A DNA stretch of 64,000 nt from Talpa occidentalis. Its lineage: Eukaryota > Chordata > Mammalia > Eulipotyphla > Talpidae. Below the pieces are notes generated by a model that worked only from the letters and a program-made list of their open reading frames with translations, ran no database searches and was not told where the DNA came from. Shown one piece after another: positions 24,650 through 64,000 of this stretch. The stretch's first letter is position 1; every line of letters begins with the position of its first letter. The position numbers were made by a program, and so were the translations under genes. The stretch spans positions 110,828,734 to 110,892,733 of the forward strand of contig NW_023605305.1 of NCBI RefSeq assembly GCF_014898055.3, written 5' to 3'.

Positions 24650-24885
24650 TATGATCGTGGCTGTAATGCAGATTCAGTTTCTATCTAGAATCCTATAACT
24701 AGCTTTTCAAATTTACCATTATACAGTTTTTCATTCTACATACTTATCACTTTAAACAACTATGTGATATTTCTTTGGGTGGATGAGATGTGTTTTCCTC
24801 TGTTGTTGGTTTTTTTTTTTTTTTTTGACATTTAGATTGTTTCTAGTTTTTCACTATTACAAACAATGTAGTGATAGTTTTCTCT
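24650..24885 (-). repeat. Old L1-like fragment, antisense
   Basis: TTTAGATTGTTTCTAGTTTT, then TCACTATTACAAACAATG, a pattern of old antisense L1 3' ends; contains a 19-base T run. Confidence 0.4.
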
Positions 24886-24889
24886 TTTT

Positions 24890-25153
24890 CTTTTTTTTAA
24901 GACTTATTTATTTTTATACAAGAACTGGGGTACAGGCCAGAGGCACAGGAGGGTAAGAGGATTCACCAGAGACAGAGTGGGGAACAGAACAGGCAGATGG
25001 AAATCACTGCTGAAGGGAGCAGCGGGTGAGACAGGAGAGGTCCATTGCGCCATGTGGGTTGCTCCCTGGCTGGCCAGGAATCGAACCGGTGCTGCAGAGG
25101 CTGCGGACAGCCTCATAGCACTGCGCTCAACCTGCTGTGCCACCGGGGAGGTT
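24890..25153 (-). repeat. tRNA-derived SINE, antisense
   Basis: TACAAGAACTGGGGTACAGG on the left, AATCGAACCGGTGCTGC (B box) and GTGCCACCGGGGAGG on the right. T-rich flanks on both sides obscure the target duplication. Confidence 0.88.
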
Positions 25154-25640
25154 TTTCTTTTTAATAAATTAGTTCCCTAGGATAGATTTTTCAGGAGCTT
25201 GGATTCCTGATTTAAAGGGACTGAGAACTTTCTAATTGGCTTTTGAAAACTATGAGCAAAACCCTTAAAAGTTCCTTCCCTGGGTATTGTTTTGGAACCG
25301 GCTAGCTGGCACTTGGGGGCCGGGCACTGATTCTGGGGCTGGGCTGAGAGTAGCCACTTCTCCCAGCCAAGACCCTTGCAGGAGAGACTGAGGAGGAAAT
25401 GGCCAGGGCTGGGTTGCACCAGGTGGGGTTTTCCTCTGCTGTGCTGGGTGTTTGGTTGGCCCCCAACTGCTGGCCTGACCCCCACCTGGACCCCTGGGGA
25501 GCCTCTGGCTGCTTGAGTGGAGCATTTAGCCATCAGATGCTTCCCTGCTCTCATCCTGGAGAGGAGCTGGCTCTTAACAACTTCCAGCCCCTTTTAGGTA
25601 AGCTCTGAAAGTTGATATTTTTTTCCTTCCCTTTTTGCAG

Positions 25641-58535
<32,895 letters not shown>

Positions 58536-59976
58536 AAGTTCTATATTTGTGGCTTTATGGAAAAGAGAGAAAGAATATATAGAGAGATAGGTATAGAGAG
58601 GGCCGTCCCGTCCCTCATTGCTGACTGAGACTGGCAGATGACAGACCAGTGTCCTTCGACCATCTGCACTTTACTCGGAAGGAAGCAGGGGTGTCCACCC
58701 TGGAAAATGAGCACTGGGGACCCCCGACCTCTGTGGAGGCGATGCCTCGAGAAGCCGTCCCGGAGTGTCGATCACAGCTGTAAACCAAAGCGCAGCCGGC
58801 GGTTCTGGGGAGGGGGGCCTGCGGCCCCTCGTCCCGGCTGTCGCCCAGGCCCATGTTCCCCGTTGCTTCTGGTCGATCCGCTCTGGGGCGGGCCGCGTGT
58901 GTGTTCTGTTTCAGGAAGCCAGACCCCACGTGTCCACGTGTGTCCTGCGTGTGTGAGTGCCCAGCGCCGCCCGCAGAGCCCCGGGCCTTCAGGAAACGCC
59001 TGCCTTCACCTTTGCTCTTTGTTGCCTTAGATTCTTCAGAGAAAGATCACAACAACAAAAAAATGTGCACTATCCGTTTATAACTCTCAGTGATTTTATT
59101 TCATTGTTTTCCTAAAGAGGAATCCTGCCTGCTTGTTTCTGACTCACTCCCCCCTGGCTGCAGGCAGGAGGCCCTCTCCTCACCCTGTGACTGCCCACCT
59201 GTGTCCACTGCAGCCTGCCCTCCCCACCGCACAGCACCCCCAGTGGGCTGGCAGGCCCCCAGGAGCCTGACTCCAAATCCACCTGGGACATGGCTCTCCT
59301 CGGGTGCACAGCCCCTGAGGGCCCCGGGGCATTCCCGTAGGGGAGAGTGGATCCTCCAGGTAGATCACAGGACAGCCAGCGCTACCGCATCCTCCCTCTG
59401 CTCTCACGGTCCAGGGGAGACTGACACTGTGACCCCAAGATTGGCAGGCCCAGCATGGAGCCCTTTGTCTCAGGGCTTCACAGCCCACTGCCCTGCCCAG
59501 GGAGACCAAGCAGTCCCTGGGTCCCCGACCACCATCACTGTGCACTGGTCCCCTCTGCCACTTACAAGCAGGAAAGGGCCTGGATCTGGCCCTCGGGCGC
59601 AGTCACTCATGGCAGCTGGTTAAGTGAACAGAAGAGAAATGGACAAGCTGCAGAGTTTGGGGAAAGGAAAGTGGGGAGCCATCTGTGCTTCCTATTTGAC
59701 CAGCCACGATCTCTTGCTTTAATGCAGCTGGTTTCAGGGGCTTGTCCCTGGCTTGAGGGGTGGGGGGCAGGTAAGTGTGGGTCATGGGTGGAGGAGCCTG
59801 GGGCAGCCCTCTCTGGGCGCTTCCCGTGGGGCCACATCCGGGTTCCTTGCAACCTCCGCTTGCCTTCCTATGTCTACAGCCAACTCTAAAGTGCTCACTC
59901 TGCTTTTCCCAGGTATTTTGGGTCATCAGCCCCTCAGCTTTAGTATGGGGTGACACTGTCACGATGCATGTGTGCA

Positions 59977-60003
59977 TGTGTATGTGTGTGTGTGTGTGTG
60001 TGC
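59977..60003. repeat. (TG)n microsatellite in 3' UTR
   Basis: Uninterrupted TG units after GCATGTGTATG. Confidence 0.9.
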
Positions 60004-61053
60004 AGGTGTGGGTGCACCTTCTCCATCCCATGCATGCCACAAGTAGTGCAGTATCAGGTTATCATTTTTAAAAATCAGATATTTGGATATCTGTAATAAC
60101 CTCTATCTGAAAAAGTAAACAATGTTCTTAAATCAGTAGCCTCAGCTCAAAAAGTGTGTTAAAAAGAAGGAAGAAGAAACTGATAGGTGTTGTGGGGTGC
60201 CAGACGCTCTAACTGTGTGGCTCCGTGTGTGCAGACACATGCCATGGAACCGTGGTGCTTCGTTCTTAGTTTTTGCCTTTAGGTTCCTTCAAACTGGACA
60301 TTCCTTAGGATGGTGTCTTTCTCAGGAAACATATTTTCGAGATAGGGCAGTGGATGGTGAATGCGTGCGAGGCTTTGGCTGCATAAAGGTTATCCTGTCC
60401 CAGGCTACATGTGTCTGAGCTGCTGCATTGGGAACAGCAGCTGAAAGGGCCACCACTGTCGTACGTGCAGTTCATCTTGACACTGTCCTCAGTGCCCCCC
60501 AGTACTGTGCTCCCAAACCAGCTAAGTCACCAGCCCAGAAGGGGGTAAGAGGGATTCATTGCTTTGGTGTGTGCATTCCTAGCGGGGTGAAGAAGGGTTT
60601 AAATTAAGGAATTTATGTTCTCTCTACTGCTTTCTCTCTCCCAGTCTTTGCAGAGGAGATGGTCAGAGTTTCTGAAATTATTGTTTTAAATTGAATACCA
60701 TTTTTGTACTGATTGTGTATTGAGTTCTTTTTGAAAGAATAACAATACAATGCAGGATCTTTATACACACTTTGCACTTTCAGACTCTTAATAGTTTGAG
60801 TTCCTGGTGCAGTGGGAACACGGTAAATGGCATTTAAAAACAGCCAGGCTTCAGAAAGCTGGGTCTCTCGATTGAACATGATGCATTTTTATTTCAGTTC
60901 ATCGAGCCAGCGGGACATTCTTTTTAGAAGTGGTCAATCGCCCTGCAGCTAGTAGAAAGTATGATGAGTTTGTCTGAGGGGACAGACTTTCATTTGCCTT
61001 AAATGTTTATGGATTTTTCTATACCTTTCAACCTAAGTTATTAAAACATGAGC

Positions 61054-61100
61054 ATTAAATGGAAGAGTAGAAGAAGTTGATGAGTGTGTGTCTGAGCTCC
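61054..61100 (+). terminator. Candidate VANGL1 poly(A) site
   Basis: Hexamer ATTAAA (61054-61059), a 20-base A/G-rich gap, then TGAGTGTGTGTCTGAG. This order (signal, cleavage zone, GU-rich element) is the standard vertebrate arrangement. Alternative signals lie at 62416-62425. Confidence 0.4.
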
Positions 61101-61416
61101 TTGCTTCCCCGGTGACATTTTAACCAGTCCATGACATTTGTTCTTAAGTGTGTACTTTTGAAGATAATGACAATTTTTTATCGTCCATGAACTTAATGTC
61201 TGCGTTCTTCAAGTTAGATGGGTTTTGTCTCTCCTGCGTCCTTCGCATTATTAGTTAAGTCAAAACACCTAATACTTTTGCTAAAGTTCACCCAAAAGCC
61301 CTAGTGAAGATGCTTGACCAGTTTTTGCTCTGCTGACATCTTCTCCTGTTCTTCTCTGTCCTTTTCAAATCTGTGGACAGGACAGGTTCTGTCCAATAAG
61401 TGGCTGGAAGTACATG

Positions 61417-61445
61417 GGGTGTGTGTGTGTGTGTGTGTGTGTGCA
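61417..61445. repeat. (GT)n microsatellite, continuing as GCACGCACGCGC
   Basis: About 13 GT units followed by a short alternating purine-pyrimidine run, all Z-DNA-prone. Confidence 0.92.
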
Positions 61446-62689
61446 CGCACGCGCATGCTGTGGCTCTTTGCTGGGACCTTTTGCAATGGAGGGACTGGAG
61501 TGGGCGTGTTGGACAGGATGAGGTGCCCCCTTCTCCTCCCTGCACATGGTTAGAGGTGATCCAGGACCCTCCTCTTCACATCTCAACTTCACTCTTGGGT
61601 GCATGTGCTGAAAGGTGGCTGCAGCTCTGCGGCGAGCCCACGGTGCAGACAGAAATTGATGGTCATGCCTTCCCCTTCCCTGTCTGCCCCACCAGCCTCC
61701 GGGAGGGTGAATGTTCCAGCCACTCAGTAAAACCAACAAAACCAAGGCCTTGGTTTTCTCTCTCTCACCCGGCACGTCAGGCTCCCCTCAACAGGGATGC
61801 ATATTGGTGGTATGTGTTTCCACAGACGTGAGCGTGTGGCCGAGTGTGTTCTCAGGTGGTCGACATGTTTATAGTTAGGCATCTGAGCATCTGTGTTACC
61901 TGCAGCAGATGGTGTGTGGTTCAGCAAGTTGTGTGTGTGGGGGTGTGTGTCTTTCCGTGCCTATTCTATGTTGGAGATATTTTCTAGTATCACCCCTCTT
62001 TTATGAGATTACTTTAAAGTCACTTGCTTCTCCATCCCTTTCATTCCTGAGTTACACTGGCTTCTCCCAGGAGTAAATGGCTTTATCACAGGATTGTCCT
62101 GCAGATTAGTCCACTAGACCCTCTCGCTCAGGACCCTATGACCCCAAAAACAGTTAGAAAAAGAGAAAGAAAGGTCAAGCTTTATGATAATTACTGCTCC
62201 AACTTCACCACCCTGGAAGCCTTAGTCTGTGTTTCCCAGTACAGCTTATACATTGAGATTCGTTAAAAAAAAAAAAAAAAAAGTATTGATTACTACAAGT
62301 AGCACAGCAGTGTGTGCATAATATTTGGATAGTCCTGCAGCAGAGACCCTGCATTTGTAAAGTGAGGTAATTACTGCTGGGCAGCATTTGTACTTTATGG
62401 ATCTTGTTATAAAAAAATAAATAAATCACTACTGTGAATTTACTACCATGTAACCTTGTGGTCCCAATCCGTTGTACATGCAATAGAGCTCTTCAGCCCA
62501 GGGCACAGTTCTTGAATGCTATTCAGTGCTAGAGTGAACCAAGCTCCTTTAGACACTGCTTTGAAATCACCCCATTGAGCTTTTATGACTAAGTGCTCAG
62601 AAAATTCAATTTCTGATGTTTTAACAAAACATTTTGGCTAAAAAGGGAGAGAGGGGTCCTAATGTATTTATCAGGTCGTGAGTGTTAGG

Positions 62690-62850
62690 CAGTTCTAGAA
62701 TGTGAATTCCTTGGAGGAGGTAGGCATTGTCTCAATTTTATAGGTGAGAAAAAGGATAATCAGAGAAGGGGGGACTTCCCCAAGTTCTCACTGCTGGTAA
62801 ATGGAATTTTATAATCCAGTGTTTGACTCCAGCCCCTCAGTCACTCTACC
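62690..62850 (-). repeat. MIR fragment, antisense
   Basis: CTCAATTTTATAGGTGAGAA, CAGAGAAGGGGGGACTTCCC, then GTTTGACTCCAGCCCC. Confidence 0.6.
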
Positions 62851-62859
62851 TGGAAGTAG

Positions 62860-64000
62860 GAGCTGAGTGATTTAGCATTCGGGGATGTGAAGGAGGAACT
62901 TGAGACACTTACCCTTCAACCAGAACCTGGGGTGGGTGCCTCCCTGGAGCTGGAACTGCACCTACCCTCACACCTTGAGTTTGCACTAGTAGTCAGGCCC
63001 GAGGGTGCAGGGGAACCTTCTCTGTGCTGGTGGAGCGCTCAGGATTTTCAGTGTAAGGAAGTTGAGATGCCCCTTCCTCTCAGAAACCAGTCCTGCAGTG
63101 TTGCCTCTGTTGCAGGGGGCCGTAGTGCTCCCCCTTTGCCCTCTGTCCCCACCTTAATGGCTTGCATAGGTGGGCACCTTAGACCTGGGATCCAGGGGCT
63201 TTTGCAGGACCTGACCTGGCCTCCTCCTGGCACTGTGGCAGCTACATGCCCCAGACGCTTCCCAGGGCAGGGTGGGGGACAAGGGCTGCCCGCAGGCCCG
63301 CCGGGGAGTTTTGTAACTGGACTCCTGCCTCCAGCCTTGACGCGCGTGTTCTCAGCCTGCCTGTTGCCTCCCAGTGTTCTTTCCACAGTTGCCTCGAGTT
63401 TTCAGAACAGGCATAAATTAGGACTCTGAAAACACCTTTTCCTGGGCTGGTGTCTTAGTTCAATTGGGCATAAACGACCTTTTCCTTTCCTGCTCTTTGC
63501 CTGAGGTGGAGGGCAGGAGAGGCCGGACACTGCCCACACCTCTCAGCACGGCGACTCGTCAGAAACTGGGGCACATGTTCAGAATGTAGATAAGACAAAT
63601 GAAACTGTGGCATAAAGTCAGATTTTCCGATCCTGGGAGTCCTTGTCTCCTACTTAGATAACCCAATTTGATTTGTTTCTCTTATAAAGTAAATGTCTTT
63701 AATGCATCCTTTCAGCATCTCTCCCGCACACCCTTTCTAGCACCTGAAGCAGCAGCGACTGGTCCCTTCCCACGCAGCTCTGAGAGTCCGTGTCTCAGCC
63801 GGCGAACGTCGATGTTTGGCCCTTGTCTTAACTAAAACCACCTTTTAAGTTTGGGGACAAATGTGACAGATTCCAGGATTTTTTCTTAAAAGTGCCTTTG
63901 GCACGTCTTTTGGCACTGAGATATTTGGATAAAAATGTTTGAATGTACAGTCGTCTGGTTTGTGTTCACTTACAGTTATCCGTCCTCGGTGGACATGAGC
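62860..64000. other. Downstream sequence, nothing recognised
   Basis: 1.1 kb. The open frame at 62887-63429 (180 codons) has proline/leucine-rich, composition-driven content and no recognisable domain. In human, CASQ2 lies next in convergent orientation; its acidic Asp/Glu-rich C-terminus is not in this window. Confidence 0.45.

Larger units (their letters stand above)
16422..25640 (+). other. VANGL1: VANGL1 intron 1
   Basis: 9.2 kb if donor 16422 is used (8.6 kb from donor 17023). The first part is the rest of the CpG island. It then holds MIR copies (18405-18610, 19530-19755, 22960-23030, 23560-23660, 23850-23965), an antisense L2 split by a SINE (20790-21560), an old L1-like fragment (24650-24890) and a SINE (24890-25153). 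No coding signal. Confidence 0.75.
58536..62450 (+). other. VANGL1: VANGL1 3' UTR (right end uncertain)
   Basis: Human VANGL1 has a long 3' UTR, and no other gene is visible here. Two candidate ends can be seen. One is ATTAAA at 61054-61059, followed about 20 bases later by a GT-rich element (TGAGTGTGTGTCTGAG), a good poly(A) site layout. The other is overlapping AATAAA hexamers at 62416-62425. The UTR contains GT repeats at about 59977-60003 and 61417-61442. A GCACTTT at about 60773 matches the seed target of the miR-17 family, but such 7-mers are common by chance. Confidence 0.6.

Noticed and set aside
62887..63429. 180-codon open frame downstream of VANGL1
   Set aside because: Pro/Leu-rich, GC-driven, no domain, splice context or homologue recognised.
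58536..64000. CASQ2, the convergent neighbour in human
   Set aside because: No calsequestrin coding sequence or acidic C-terminus seen; only its 3' flank could be in range.

Overview
This is nuclear DNA from a placental mammal. The evidence is one multi-exon gene with GT-AG introns and a CpG-island promoter, plus many mammal-specific relics (MIR, L2, L1, MER5-type hAT, MLT1-type MaLR LTRs). A young, tRNA-derived SINE family (about 10 copies, several with perfect 14-17 bp target-site duplications) has a head like GGGCCTCCCTGGTGGCGCAG and a tail ending in (TAAA)n. It is not Alu, B1/B2, the carnivore SINEC, ERE, PRE1, CHR, Ves or Rhin1 families as I remember them. The species is therefore probably a non-primate, non-rodent placental, and I cannot name it.

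The only protein-coding gene I can support is VANGL1, on the + strand. Seven coding exons (25765-25835, 33322-33454, 37131-37738, 52447-52580, 54003-54135, 54956-55190, 58275-58535) join in frame to give 524 residues, the human VANGL1 length. It starts [14 protein letters not shown] and ends in the PDZ ligand ETSV. A CpG island at about 15.9-17.2 kb holds the promoter and noncoding first exon, with two good donor sites. A long 3' UTR follows the stop at 58535.

Layout: 1-15.9 kb is intergenic and repeat-rich, with SINEs, L1, L2, MIR and three ERV LTRs, one of them a solo LTR inside a SINE that is itself inside a MIR. 15.9-17.2 kb is the promoter. 17.2-25.6 kb is intron 1, whose first kilobase is repeat-free and has TAATTAG and CTTTGAT motifs that could be an enhancer. 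25.6-58.5 kb holds the coding exons and introns 2-7; intron 4 is the largest at 14.7 kb, and intron 2 carries a solo LTR with exact 4-bp duplications. 58.5-64 kb is 3' UTR and downstream sequence. In human the next gene is CASQ2, convergent; I see no coding part of it here.

I found no new biological system. The observations worth a second look are the nested and bounded transposon insertions, a SINE copy missing its 3' half, minisatellites inside the gene (one of four exact 29-bp-period units just upstream of the last exon, one grown from a MIR), and the candidate intron 1 regulatory block. Repeat family names come from recalled consensus sequences; edges of the old repeats are approximate.
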